A stretch of DNA of 12,052 bases from Chloroflexota bacterium. Its GTDB lineage: Bacteria > Chloroflexota > Anaerolineae > Anaerolineales > DRMV01. The notes under the pieces were generated by a model, which was not told where the DNA came from, searched no databases, and was given only the letters and a program-made list of their open reading frames with translations. Where the stretch lies: the NCBI GenBank assembly GCA_013153135.1, contig JAADFA010000034.1, forward strand, positions 1 to 12,052, in the 5' to 3' direction. A program made the position numbers and the translations under genes. Shown piece after piece: positions 1 through 6,802 of the stretch (positions within the stretch are counted from its first letter, which is position 1; the number at the start of each line of letters is the position of its first letter).

Positions 1-2
1 TC

Positions 3-41
3 AACCTGCGCGCGGCTCTTTGCGCGCAGGTTTGCTTTTTT
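3..41 (+). terminator. Intrinsic terminator of a plus-strand gene left of the window
   Basis: Two perfectly complementary 11-base arms (3-13 and 22-32, AACCTGCGCGC and its complement) enclose an 8-base loop. Six T residues follow on the plus strand at 36-41. The T-run lies only on the plus-strand side, so this hairpin should end a rightward transcript entering from outside the window, convergent with the minus-strand operon. Bases 42-115, between it and the operon's last stop codon, show no gene. A 7-bp inverted repeat (105-111 with 119-125) spans that stop codon but lacks a T-tract on the minus side, so the operon's own terminator is not evident. Confidence 0.85.
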
Positions 42-115
42 AGGGCTCTGTCACCGCGCGAGGAAGGGCGCGACCACCTACATAAAGGCCGTGATGGCCG
101 CCGCGGGCCTGCAGC

Positions 116-757
116 CTACAGGCCCGGCAGGCCGCCGAAGCGCAGGGACTCGAGCACCTGCGCGAGGTGTTCGTAGTCATCCCGCAAAAGCTGCATGAGA
201 TAGCGAATCGCGTTGTGCAGCCACGCGTCGCGGCGCTCGGCCGGTAGGAGCTGGTGCACTTGGCGCAGGTGGGTCGCGACCAGGTCGCCCACGGGCACGC
301 CTTCGGCCTGGACCAGCGCGCGCAAATATCCCGGTTGTGGGTGCGCCTGGACGAAGGCTGCTACGTCGGCCGCGGGCGCAAGGTAGAACTCGGCCAGGCT
401 CAAGGGCGGCCGCGGGGGGAGCAAATACACGATTTCACCTTGGGGCGTGCGATAGCCTACGCTGCGCACCGCGATCTCCACAGGCACAATGCGGTTCTCG
501 TGCTGGTCCGCGAGCACCTCGCGCGGGTTGGTCGCGGCCAGCGAGAGCTGGCGCACCAGCTGGTCCTCGGGGATGCGGATATCCGCGATCAGACCATACA
601 GGACTAAACCCTCGGTCGCGGCGTGGCCGGTCAACCGCGCTTGGACCATCGCGCCGAAGCCCATGCCCGGCGTGAGCGCGGTGCTGCGGGTGCCGACCAC
701 AAACTCGCTCAACGTCGCCCGCAACAATCGACCCAAAAGCGGAGGATTCGTCGCCAT
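116..757 (-). CDS. Stand-alone HAS-barrel-like protein, putative NurA/HerA partner
   Basis: A 213-residue protein, last gene of the operon, 21 bp after nurA. The ATG at 757 has a strong AGGAGG ribosome-binding site. Residues about 8-100 (G-R-L-L-R-A-T-L-S-E-F-V, then GMGFGAMVQ, LYGLIADI and VPVEIAVRSVGY) match the pattern of the HAS barrel, the small N-terminal beta-barrel of HerA-type DNA translocases that mediates contact with NurA. Residues about 118-206 look helical and end in a charged amphipathic stretch. There is no Walker A or B motif, so this is a barrel without the ATPase. No signal peptide or membrane segment is visible. The family assignment rests on pattern and on the neighbouring nuclease. 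A likely role, by inference, is adaptor between NurA and a HerA ATPase encoded elsewhere. It could also be an unrelated barrel protein. Confidence 0.75.
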   Translation of the reverse strand: MATNPPLLGRLLRATLSEFVVGTRSTALTPGMGFGAMVQARLTGHAATEGLVLYGLIADIRIPEDQLVRQLSLAATNPREVLADQHENRIVPVEIAVRSVGYRTPQGEIVYLLPPRPPLSLAEFYLAPAADVAAFVQAHPQPGYLRALVQAEGVPVGDLVATHLRQVHQLLPAERRDAWLHNAIRYLMQLLRDDYEHLAQVLESLRFGGLPGL

Positions 758-778
758 AGCGCCCCCTCCTCGCGGCGG

Positions 779-2014
779 TTAGGCCGCGGTATCCCGTTTG
801 GTACGCTTTTTCTCTGATTCCAACGCGAGCTGTTGCTGATGGGTGACCATAAGGCGAACCAGCAGCGCTTCGACCTGCTCGCGCTCGCGGTAACGCACCA
901 CGGCTTCTTCATGCGCACGGACCAATACGTATGGATAGAACCGGTCGGGGATAATGTGCACCTGGTGCCACAGGGTCTGATGGAGCTGGTCCACGGCCTC
1001 GGGGCGATACGCGACAGCTTCGGGGATATCGACCCGGGCCAGGCCGTGGGGCAGGCGCAAGTAGAAAAAGTGGGGATGGGTCCCCAGGCCTGGCGATGCG
1101 CCCGCGGTGACCGGCACCCAGGTGCGGAAGATGGGCGAACGCTGGCCCGGCGCGAGCACGCGCTGCCACAGGGCCGCGTCGGTCAGGTTGGGCCAGTGTT
1201 GGTGCACGTCGTTCGCGCTGGGGCCAGGTTCGGTTTCGGGCTTGGGAATGGGAAGGCGGCCTGCTTGGTACATGTCGAGCAAGGCTAGCATGCGCACCAC
1301 GGTCGCGCTGCGGGGCCGATCGACGTAGCCCGCGATCAGGATGCCCTGGTTTTGCACCAACGCTTGCAGCAGGTCTCGGTATTGGCGCGCAAGGGAGACT
1401 GCGTCCTGATCCGTTCCCCGGCGCCAGAACTCCAGGGGACCGTCGAGCAGGCCGATGACTGGCCGTTGGCCCCCGGGCCCGGGCTCGCCGAGCAGGGCGA
1501 GTTCGTGCACGTCCCGATATCCCGCGATGAACGCGGCATCGTTTTCTTTGGTCGCGAGGTCTGCCTCGCTGAAAAGCTCGGTGCGGCGCAGGATGTGGGG
1601 TGTTTGGCCGGGTGCCATGTGCACCGCGGCCAGGTTTACCAAGCCGTAATATACGGCCGCGTGGTGATCGGGGCTGATTTGGGAACCATCGGCCGCGCGC
1701 ACGGGCCAGCTGGGTGCCTCCGCGGGTGGGCACGCGCGGCCATAAGGCCGGGGCTGCAGCGCGGCGCCGTATGGGCAGCGGCCCTGGGCCAGGGCGAGGT
1801 CGTCTTCAATGGGCCAGGCTGTGCGCAGGGTGAGGCTCAACGGCGTGTAGGTCTCGAGGATCGCGCGCACGCGCGCGCGGGCTTCGTCGGGGCTCCAGCT
1901 CTGCAACAAGGCAAGCGCGGTGGTCAGGTCCTGGGCCTGCTGCTCCGCGCGTTGCAAGGCTTCTCGCACTTTCGCTTCGGCTTGGGTATAGAGCGCGCGC
2001 CAATCCAAGGGCAT
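779..2014 (-). CDS. nurA: NurA-domain nuclease
   Basis: A 411-residue cytoplasmic protein of the NurA family. These are metal-dependent single-strand endonucleases and 5'-3' exonucleases that work with the HerA translocase to resect DNA ends. Recognisable elements in order are: an N-terminal helical region (1-55, Ala/Gln/Glu-rich); the metal-site motif A-D-G-S at 108-111 (Asp109); G-L-L-D-G-P-L at 188-194, carrying a second conserved Asp; A-G-Y-V-D-R-P-R-S at 229-237; R-V-D-I-P-E at 327-332; and the closing Y-P-x-V-L-V-R-A-H helix near 360-368. The C-terminus is a Lys/Arg-rich tail. The start ATG at 2014 lies 9 bp after the hisG stop, with a GAGGG-type ribosome-binding site that overlaps that stop. 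The downstream neighbour is a HAS-barrel-like protein, which fits a DNA-end-processing role. No HerA ATPase gene is present in the window. Confidence 0.85.
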   Translation of the reverse strand: MPLDWRALYTQAEAKVREALQRAEQQAQDLTTALALLQSWSPDEARARVRAILETYTPLSLTLRTAWPIEDDLALAQGRCPYGAALQPRPYGRACPPAEAPSWPVRAADGSQISPDHHAAVYYGLVNLAAVHMAPGQTPHILRRTELFSEADLATKENDAAFIAGYRDVHELALLGEPGPGGQRPVIGLLDGPLEFWRRGTDQDAVSLARQYRDLLQALVQNQGILIAGYVDRPRSATVVRMLALLDMYQAGRLPIPKPETEPGPSANDVHQHWPNLTDAALWQRVLAPGQRSPIFRTWVPVTAGASPGLGTHPHFFYLRLPHGLARVDIPEAVAYRPEAVDQLHQTLWHQVHIIPDRFYPYVLVRAHEEAVVRYREREQVEALLVRLMVTHQQQLALESEKKRTKRDTAA

Positions 2015-2023
2015 GGTCTTCCC

Positions 2024-3028
2024 TCACGCGTGGCGCCCCAGGGTTTGGAGCAAGGCTCGCAGCCGGGGCGGTTCTTCTTCAAAGATATACCGCACAGGCG
2101 TCACGATCACACCGCTGCCGCCGATGGCTCGCAGCTCCGCGATGGCCTCGTTCAAATGCCGCCGCGCGACCACAATGCTGACTGAGAACCATTGGCGGCC
2201 GTCGAAGCCGTACACTGGTGAAATGGTCGGCCCCTGCAGGCCGCGGATGTGGGGCTGGGCCTGGATGCGGCGGGCGACGTCGTCCGCGCTGGTCCCGGCC
2301 ACGTTCGCGATGACGAGGTAGTTTTCTTGCGCGCGCAGGTGTGCTTCGATGTACTCCAGCAAGTGCCGCGCGACCTCGAGCGCGTCGGCGCGGGTTTCGA
2401 GCGCGCGGCGGTTGGCGATGAGCACGGCCTGGGAGTGCAGGATGACCCCGTCCTCCAGTGCGCGGAGGCGGTTATCGCGCAGGGTGAGCCCCGTGGTAAC
2501 CAGGTCGACGATGACATCCGCGATGCCGATGGTAGGCGCGATTTCCAGGGTGCCCTCGAGCGCGATGAGCTGATGAGGGATGCCGTGCTGGCGCAAGAAG
2601 GCCGCGGTCAGGCGAGGGAACTTGGTCGCGACCCGGAGGGGGCGGCCGAGTTTCTGCGTGTAGTCGGCCAGATGGGCCATGGTGCGCACGTGCGTCCAAT
2701 GTTCGGGCACCGCGACGCTCAGGCGACAGTGCCCAAAGCCCAGCGCATCGTGCAGCAAGAGCACTTCGTCCCCGTCCCCGCGCTTTTCTTGCACCATGTC
2801 GTAGCCGGTGATGCCGAAGTCCACGCTTCCCTGCCGCACGCCGACCACGATATCGCCCGCGCGCTGGAAGAGCACTTCCAGCCCCGGGATCGCGGGCAGG
2901 TGCGCGACGTATTGCCGCGGGTTGAGCTTTTGCACCGCGAGCCCGCTGCGGGCCAAGAAATCTAGCGATGCATCGGCCAGGCGGCCTTTGGAGGGTAAAG
3001 CTAAACGGATGGCGCGTTGGGCGGTCAT
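2024..3028 (-). CDS. hisG: ATP phosphoribosyltransferase, long form (HisG)
   Basis: Catalyses the first step of histidine biosynthesis, joining ATP and PRPP to form phosphoribosyl-ATP in the cytoplasm. I place the start at the ATG at 3028, giving 334 residues. It has AGGAGG at the right distance, the protein then begins just before the conserved L-P-S-K-G-R-L (11-17), and the ATG overlaps the upstream stop as ATGA. A longer reading with 22 more residues exists but adds no family sequence. Further motifs are D-F-G-I-T-G-Y-D (70-77) and the PRPP-loop signature E-G-T-L-E-I-A-P-T-I-G-I-A-D followed by V-D-L-V-T-T-G (158-180). Residues about 237-316 form the ACT-like HisG_C regulatory domain, so this is the histidine-inhibited, HisZ-independent type. 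It is longer than the usual ~290-300 residues, partly through an ~18-residue charged tail. No other his gene is nearby. Confidence 0.96.
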   Translation of the reverse strand: MTAQRAIRLALPSKGRLADASLDFLARSGLAVQKLNPRQYVAHLPAIPGLEVLFQRAGDIVVGVRQGSVDFGITGYDMVQEKRGDGDEVLLLHDALGFGHCRLSVAVPEHWTHVRTMAHLADYTQKLGRPLRVATKFPRLTAAFLRQHGIPHQLIALEGTLEIAPTIGIADVIVDLVTTGLTLRDNRLRALEDGVILHSQAVLIANRRALETRADALEVARHLLEYIEAHLRAQENYLVIANVAGTSADDVARRIQAQPHIRGLQGPTISPVYGFDGRQWFSVSIVVARRHLNEAIAELRAIGGSGVIVTPVRYIFEEEPPRLRALLQTLGRHA

Positions 3029-4311
3029 GCGTCCTCCTGAGCGTGGCCACGCGGCGGCCCCGCGAGCCCGATCGCCCATCGACCCGGGTGCCAATAGCGC
3101 CGCGCAGCCGCGTGCACGTCCTCAGGCGTGATGCTTCGGATGAGGTCCGGGTAGCGACGGTAGTAGTCCAGCCCCAGATGATAACGCTCGATATGGAGCA
3201 GCGCGGAGGCCACGCCCGCGTTGGTTTCCATTTCCAAAGGCAGGCTGCCGATGGCCTGGGATTGCACGTCCGCGAGCTCCTCGGCCGTAACGCCTTCGTC
3301 CACAAAGCGCTGGATCTCCGCGCGGATGAGGTCCAACGCGCGGGGCACGTTCTCGGGTGCAACGCCCGCGATGACGTCCCACGGGCCGGGGCCCATGCCA
3401 CCGCTGAGGCTGGAGTAGGCATAATAGGCCAGGCCAGCGCGTTCACGTACGGCTTCGCCGATGCGGCCCATCATGCCGAAGCGGCCCAGGATGCTGTTGC
3501 CCAGGGCTGCGGGCAGGTAATCCTTGGCCCAGCGACTGGGCCCAATGGTCGCGACGACCACGTCGGCCTGACTTTTGCCCGGCAGGGTGACCTCGCGGCG
3601 CACCTCACGCGGGGGCAGCTGGACGTCGGGCAAGGGAGGAGCGGGGGGCGGCCGGTCGACATCCCAATCACCCAGCGCGCGCTGCACGTGAGCGAGCGCG
3701 TCCTCGGGGTCGACCGCGCCCACCACCGCGAGGACGAGGCCGCGCGGGCCGTACGTCCGTTGGTGAAAGGCGACCAAATTATCCCGGTGGATGGCCTTGA
3801 TCCCGCGTTCCAGGTCGTGCAGGGTGCGGCCATAGGGATGGTTGGGATAAAGGGCTGCGTGGGCAGCGTCGGCTGCGCGCGCAGCGGTGTCTTGCATCCG
3901 TACGGCCAGCTGGGTGAGCAGCTGGCTGCGGCGTTTCTCGACCTCGTCGGGCGGGAAGGTAGGCCACCGCAGCGCTTGGGCGAGGAGGTGGAGCAAGGTG
4001 GGCAGGTCTTCGGCGAGGCTGCGGCCACGGAAGGAGGTGGTGTGCGTGTGAGCCTGGACGGCTAGCGTCGCGGCCATGCCTTCAAGGGTTTCGTAGAAGG
4101 CTTGATGCGTATAGTCCTTCGTTCCCCGGGTGAGCATGGTCGCGGTAAATGCGGCCAGACCCGTTTGCTCTTTGGGTTCGAGCAGGGCACCGGTGGGCAG
4201 GTAGCCCGCAATGACCACCGACGGGCTCGTGGGATTCGCGCGCGCATATACCACAATGCCGTTCGCGAGTTCCGCGCGTAGCGTATCATCAGGTCCGGGG
4301 ATCCCGGCCAT
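3025..4311 (-). CDS. M16 peptidase-family protein lacking the zinc site
   Basis: A 428-residue protein with the two-domain architecture of M16B half-subunits (an N-terminal peptidase-fold domain, about 10-205, and a C-terminal domain, about 238-420). In active members the motif reads G-L-A-H-F-L-E-H-M-L. Here residues 51-60 are G-L-A-A-F-T-A-T-M-L, so all three HxxEH residues are replaced. The downstream region that normally supplies the third ligand (125-140) shows L-T-Q-L instead of an E-containing motif. The C-terminal R-x-R-A-G-L-A-Y-Y segment (289-297) keeps the Arg/Tyr substrate-binding signature of non-catalytic subunits. It should therefore be a structural, substrate-binding partner of a catalytic M16 protein, which is not in this window. 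No signal peptide is visible. The start at 4311 has a clear CAGGAGGA site; the stop overlaps the hisG start by 4 bp. The gene sits 25 bp after the permease gene. Confidence 0.9.
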   Translation of the reverse strand: MAGIPGPDDTLRAELANGIVVYARANPTSPSVVIAGYLPTGALLEPKEQTGLAAFTATMLTRGTKDYTHQAFYETLEGMAATLAVQAHTHTTSFRGRSLAEDLPTLLHLLAQALRWPTFPPDEVEKRRSQLLTQLAVRMQDTAARAADAAHAALYPNHPYGRTLHDLERGIKAIHRDNLVAFHQRTYGPRGLVLAVVGAVDPEDALAHVQRALGDWDVDRPPPAPPLPDVQLPPREVRREVTLPGKSQADVVVATIGPSRWAKDYLPAALGNSILGRFGMMGRIGEAVRERAGLAYYAYSSLSGGMGPGPWDVIAGVAPENVPRALDLIRAEIQRFVDEGVTAEELADVQSQAIGSLPLEMETNAGVASALLHIERYHLGLDYYRRYPDLIRSITPEDVHAAARRYWHPGRWAIGLAGPPRGHAQEDA

Positions 4312-4336
4312 GACGTCCTCCTGGCAGATGGGGCCT

Positions 4337-5206
4337 TTAGACCCGGTCCGCGAAGTAACGTTCCATGTAACGGAAGAAGAGCAAGCCCGTGATCAGTACC
4401 AACAGAGCCACCGCGATGGAAAGCAGCATCCCCACGTCGGGACCGGTCGGTGTGCCCAAGAGGGCCCAGCGAAAGCCGTTGACTACGCCGGCCATAGGGT
4501 TGAGCGCATAGATCAGGCGCCATCGTTCGGGCACCATGCTGGGCGCGTACACCACGGGCGTGATGAAAAAGAGCAAATTCACCAGGAAGGGCAGCACGTA
4601 GCCCACGTCCCGGTAGAGCACGTTCAACGCTGATGCCCACAGGCTCGCCCCCAAGGCGACCACGAAGGCCAGCAACAAGAAGAAGGGTAGGGTCCAGAGT
4701 TGCGGCGTTGGACGCACGCCATACCACGCCATTAACCCCGCGAGCACGCTGAACGCGAGCGCGAAGTCAACCACCGCGCCCAGCACCGCGGCCAGGGGGA
4801 TGACCAACCGCGGGAAATACACTTTCGTCAACATAGGCCGACTGGCGACCAAGGAGCGGCTGGCCTTGTTGAAGGCTTTGGCGAAGAAGTCCCACGGAAG
4901 CAGGCCCGCGTAGGAAAAGATGGGATAGGGCACGCCGTCAGAGGGCATTTTGGCCAGGCGGCCGAAGAAGATGCTGAACACAACCATGCTGATGAAAGGC
5001 TGGAGAATAGCCCAGCTCACACCCAGCAGGGTCTGCTTGTAGCGTACTTTGATGTCGCGCCAGGTGAGGAAGTACAGCAGCTCCCGGTACTGCCAGAGCT
5101 CCCGAAAGTCGGGGAAGCCCCAGCCGCGCGGGGGGCGCAGCACCAAAAAGGGCTTTTGTTCTACCGGCCGTGTGGCCGGCTCTGGGGTCGCGGGCGCGTT
5201 AGGCAC
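4337..5206 (-). CDS. ABC-2 type polysaccharide exporter permease (Wzm/TagG-like)
   Basis: A 289-residue inner-membrane subunit of an ABC exporter for O-antigen-, teichoic-acid- or capsule-type polysaccharide. The start is the GTG at 5206: it has GGAGGAG seven bases upstream and overlaps the end of the fucose-synthase gene by 8 bp. Longer readings only run back through that gene. Residues 1-30 are Pro-rich and cytosolic. The W-R-D-I-K-V-R-Y-K-Q-T-L-L-G-V-S-W entry motif (49-65) and L-N-P-M-A-G-V-V-N-G-F-R (235-246) are typical of the ABC-2 polysaccharide permeases. About six hydrophobic segments can be seen (roughly 63-84, 98-112, 133-160, 170-195, 203-221, 258-278). The ATPase partner (Wzt/TagH-like) normally lies next to the permease but is absent on both sides here. 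Pairing with GDP-fucose synthesis suggests a fucose-containing glycan; substrate is inference. Confidence 0.92.
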   Translation of the reverse strand: MPNAPATPEPATRPVEQKPFLVLRPPRGWGFPDFRELWQYRELLYFLTWRDIKVRYKQTLLGVSWAILQPFISMVVFSIFFGRLAKMPSDGVPYPIFSYAGLLPWDFFAKAFNKASRSLVASRPMLTKVYFPRLVIPLAAVLGAVVDFALAFSVLAGLMAWYGVRPTPQLWTLPFFLLLAFVVALGASLWASALNVLYRDVGYVLPFLVNLLFFITPVVYAPSMVPERWRLIYALNPMAGVVNGFRWALLGTPTGPDVGMLLSIAVALLVLITGLLFFRYMERYFADRV

Positions 5207-6152
5207 TTTCAATCTCCTCCCGGTGGGCCAAATACCAGTCGATAGTCCGGCGCAGGCCCTCTTCGAAGGGCGTTTTGGCTTCCCAGCCAAAGTAGGCCTT
5301 GGCTCGGCTGGTGTCGAGCTTGCGCCGCGGCTGGCCATTGGGCTTGGTGGTATCCCAGACGATATCTCCCTCGTAGCCCACCATGCGCGCGATGGTTTCG
5401 GCTAGGCGTCGGATGGAAATTTCTTCGCCCGTACCGATGTTGACGGGCTCGGGGCCGTCGTATTTTTCGGTGGCTTCGACGATGGCCTCGGCCGCGTCGG
5501 CCGCGTAGAGGAATTCGCGCGTTGGGCTGCCGTCGCCCCAGAGTACCACCGGGCCGCCCGTCTCTTTCGCAGTCACGAATTTGCGAATCATCGCGGGAAT
5601 GACGTGGGAGGTCTCCAGGTCGAAATTATCCCGCGGGCCGTAGAGGTTCGCGGGCAGCAGGTAGATCGCGTTAAAGCCGTACTGTTGGCGATAGGCCTGG
5701 GCCTGGACCAGGAGCATCTTTTTGGCCAAGCCATATGGCGCGTTGGTTTCTTCAGGGTAGCCGTTCCATAAGTCTTCTTCTTTAAAAGGCACGGGTGTGT
5801 ATTTGGGGTAGGCGCACACGGTGCCGATGGCTACGAATTTTTGCACGCCGTGACGCCAGGCTTCATGCATGAGTTGCACACCCATCATGAGGTTATCATA
5901 AAAGAATTCCGCGGGGCGTTTGCGGTTCGCGCCGATACCACCCACGTTTGCGGCCAGGTGGATGATGATATCGGGTTGGGCATCGCGCAACAGGCGCAGC
6001 ACGGCTTCGTGCTGAACCAGGTCATAGTCTCGTTTGCGGGGGATGAAGATATCGGTTGCACCGCGACGGCGCAATTCTTCGACCACGTAAGAACCGAGGA
6101 AACCGGCACCACCGGTAACGGTCACCCGCTTGCCCTGCCAGAAGTTGCTCAT
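5199..6152 (-). CDS. fcl: GDP-L-fucose synthase (NAD-dependent epimerase/dehydratase family)
   Basis: A 317-residue bifunctional 3,5-epimerase/4-reductase that turns GDP-4-keto-6-deoxy-D-mannose into GDP-L-fucose using NADPH. Visible are the Rossmann motif T-G-G-A-G-F-L-G (13-20), the Fcl signature G-G-I-G-A-N-R-K-R-P-A-E-F (71-83), and the catalytic Tyr/Lys in Y-G-L-A-K-K (Tyr140, Lys144). G-T-V-C-A-Y-P (110-116) carries Thr where E. coli has the active-site Ser, a variation I believe occurs in bacterial homologues. T-R-E-F-L-Y (211-216) contributes to substrate binding. The start is ambiguous between GTG at 6155 and ATG at 6152. I choose ATG because AGGAGG lies six bases upstream of it, but only three from the GTG. 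First gene of the operon. The GDP-mannose dehydratase (gmd) that makes its substrate is not in the window. Confidence 0.94.
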   Translation of the reverse strand: MSNFWQGKRVTVTGGAGFLGSYVVEELRRRGATDIFIPRKRDYDLVQHEAVLRLLRDAQPDIIIHLAANVGGIGANRKRPAEFFYDNLMMGVQLMHEAWRHGVQKFVAIGTVCAYPKYTPVPFKEEDLWNGYPEETNAPYGLAKKMLLVQAQAYRQQYGFNAIYLLPANLYGPRDNFDLETSHVIPAMIRKFVTAKETGGPVVLWGDGSPTREFLYAADAAEAIVEATEKYDGPEPVNIGTGEEISIRRLAETIARMVGYEGDIVWDTTKPNGQPRRKLDTSRAKAYFGWEAKTPFEEGLRRTIDWYLAHREEIESA

Positions 6153-6179
6153 CACCCGCCTCCTGGGTAGGTTATGCGC

Positions 6180-6214
6180 GCACGGCCCCGTCCGGTTAGA
6201 GGACGAGGCCGTGC
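6180..6214 (-). promoter_or_regulatory. Strong hairpin at the 5' end of the fucose-operon mRNA
   Basis: On the minus strand two 14-base arms (6214-6201 and 6193-6180) pair completely as RNA, with a single G-U wobble, around a 7-base loop. The arm begins within a few bases of the predicted transcription start and is followed by a 27-base unstructured stretch with the ribosome-binding site. There is no T-tract on either side, so it does not look like a terminator. It could protect the 5' end from degradation or act as a DNA operator. Its function is not known from sequence. Confidence 0.7.
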
Positions 6215-6217
6215 CTG

Positions 6218-6226
6218 ATTATAGCA
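6218..6226 (-). promoter_or_regulatory. Extended -10 promoter for the six-gene operon
   Basis: The minus strand reads TGCTATAAT here, a perfect extended -10 element. The expected -35 position (about 6241-6246, TCCAGC) is not a good match, which extended -10 promoters tolerate. The predicted start is near 6211-6214, about 60 bases before the fcl ATG. No other convincing promoter was seen inside the operon, and the tight gene spacing supports one transcript down to position 116. Confidence 0.75.
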
Positions 6227-6286
6227 GATCCGGCGGGGGAGCTGGAGTGTGGACGTGGGGGCTGGCGCGCCCCGCGCATCAGCCTG

Positions 6287-6433
6287 TTAGTGCAGCAAGA
6301 ACCACCCCCCTAGGAGCAACGCCAGCGGGCCCAGGAGGAAGAAGGGGAAGCAGCCCCAGCGCCAGGGACGATACCACGGGCCGCGCCCCCATGGGCCGCG
6401 CCACGGCGGGCCCCACCAACCGCGTCGTCGCAT
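6287..6433 (-). CDS. Small Trp/Arg/Gly-rich one-helix membrane protein
   Basis: A 48-codon gene easily overlooked because of its length. The ATG at 6433 has a perfectly placed GGAGGTG ribosome-binding site, and the frame ends in TAA at 6287. Residues 1-28 are rich in Trp, Arg, Gly and Pro, starting M-R-R-R-G-W-W-G-P-P and repeating W-R-G-P-W and R-G-P-W motifs. Residues 28-48 are a hydrophobic segment (C-F-P-F-F-L-L-G-P-L-A-L-L-L-G-G-W-F-L-L-H) long enough for one membrane span. By the positive-inside rule the N-terminus would be cytoplasmic. There is no acidic residue in the whole protein. It precedes the fcl promoter by about 60 bp, so it is probably a separate transcript. No confident promoter was found between it and the repeats. 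Function unknown. Confidence 0.7.
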   Translation of the reverse strand: MRRRGWWGPPWRGPWGRGPWYRPWRWGCFPFFLLGPLALLLGGWFLLH

Positions 6434-6597
6434 GACGCACCTCCGTTGTTCGAATAGAGTTTCGCTTCATCCAACCAACGTGCCAGGGTATGGCGTTCTT
6501 TTGGCGGATGAGGCTCCTCTTTCACCCTAGCCTGACTGTATGAATACGCGATGAAGAGTCTTTAGAGCTTTGGTGAACGATGCGGGCCTTTATCGCG
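6434..6597. other. Gene-free stretch upstream of the small membrane-protein gene
   Basis: I see no supported gene here. It should carry the promoter of the small membrane-protein gene, but only weak -35/-10 matches are present. A short inverted repeat, GTAT-NN-ATAC, lies near 6538-6547. A possible GTG-initiated frame starting at 6525 on the minus strand runs across the small gene in another frame but has no ribosome-binding site. Confidence 0.4.
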
Positions 6598-6654
6598 AGG
6601 GGGCAGGCAAATCTCGTAGAAGCCCATGCCGCGGGCAGCTGGACGCGCGCTTGA
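6598..6654 (+). repeat. 57-bp prefix module, left copy (repeat of a coding 3' end)
   Basis: This stretch recurs in inverted orientation at 11848-11905, where it forms the last codons of the gene at the right edge. Read on the plus strand it encodes the same 16 residues, Q-A-N-L-V-E-A-H-A-A-G-S-W-T-R-A, followed by TGA at 6652-6654. The two copies differ in this part by a synonymous GTA/GTG change and one G in the G-run. The short frame it belongs to here (ATG at 6580) has no convincing ribosome-binding site, so I treat it as a repeat or gene remnant, not a gene. Confidence 0.75.
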
Positions 6655-6802
6655 CCCGCGGGCGACGAAACCTGCCCGCTATCCTCGCCGCCTGCCACGC
6701 GTTCCCGCGCGTTGGGCCAGCCATCCCGCGCGTCATTTTATGGCAACTAGCCGCGGGCTTCCAGCCCGCGGCGGCGGCACGCGAGCGCGGCCATGGCCCC
6801 AT
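6655..6802 (+). repeat. Paired-palindrome repeat, tandem unit 1
   Basis: A ~148-bp unit with two GC-rich palindromes pointing at each other. The first (6658-6679) has GCGGGC/GCCCGC arms and ends in CTAT. The second (6750-6772) has perfect 10-base arms around TCC, and read from the opposite strand ends in CTAG. The ~70 bp between them keeps CGCGCGTTGGGC and an ATTTTAT box in every copy. The architecture resembles REP/BIME or MITE-type non-autonomous elements; no transposase gene is in the window. Confidence 0.8.

Noticed and set aside
1352..2185. Plus-strand open frame of about 277 codons antisense to nurA and hisG
   Set aside because: It spans the junction of two well-supported minus-strand genes and shows low-complexity Gly/Ala/Arg composition typical of antisense frames.
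3029..3094. 22-residue N-terminal extension of HisG
   Set aside because: The downstream ATG at 3028 has AGGAGG, overlaps the previous stop as ATGA, and matches the family start; the extension merely reads back through the M16 gene.
6310..6525. Minus-strand GTG-initiated frame of 71 codons overlapping the small Trp-rich gene
   Set aside because: It has no ribosome-binding site, and its second half is the small gene read in another frame with Gly/Ala low complexity. The ATG frame at 6433 is better supported.
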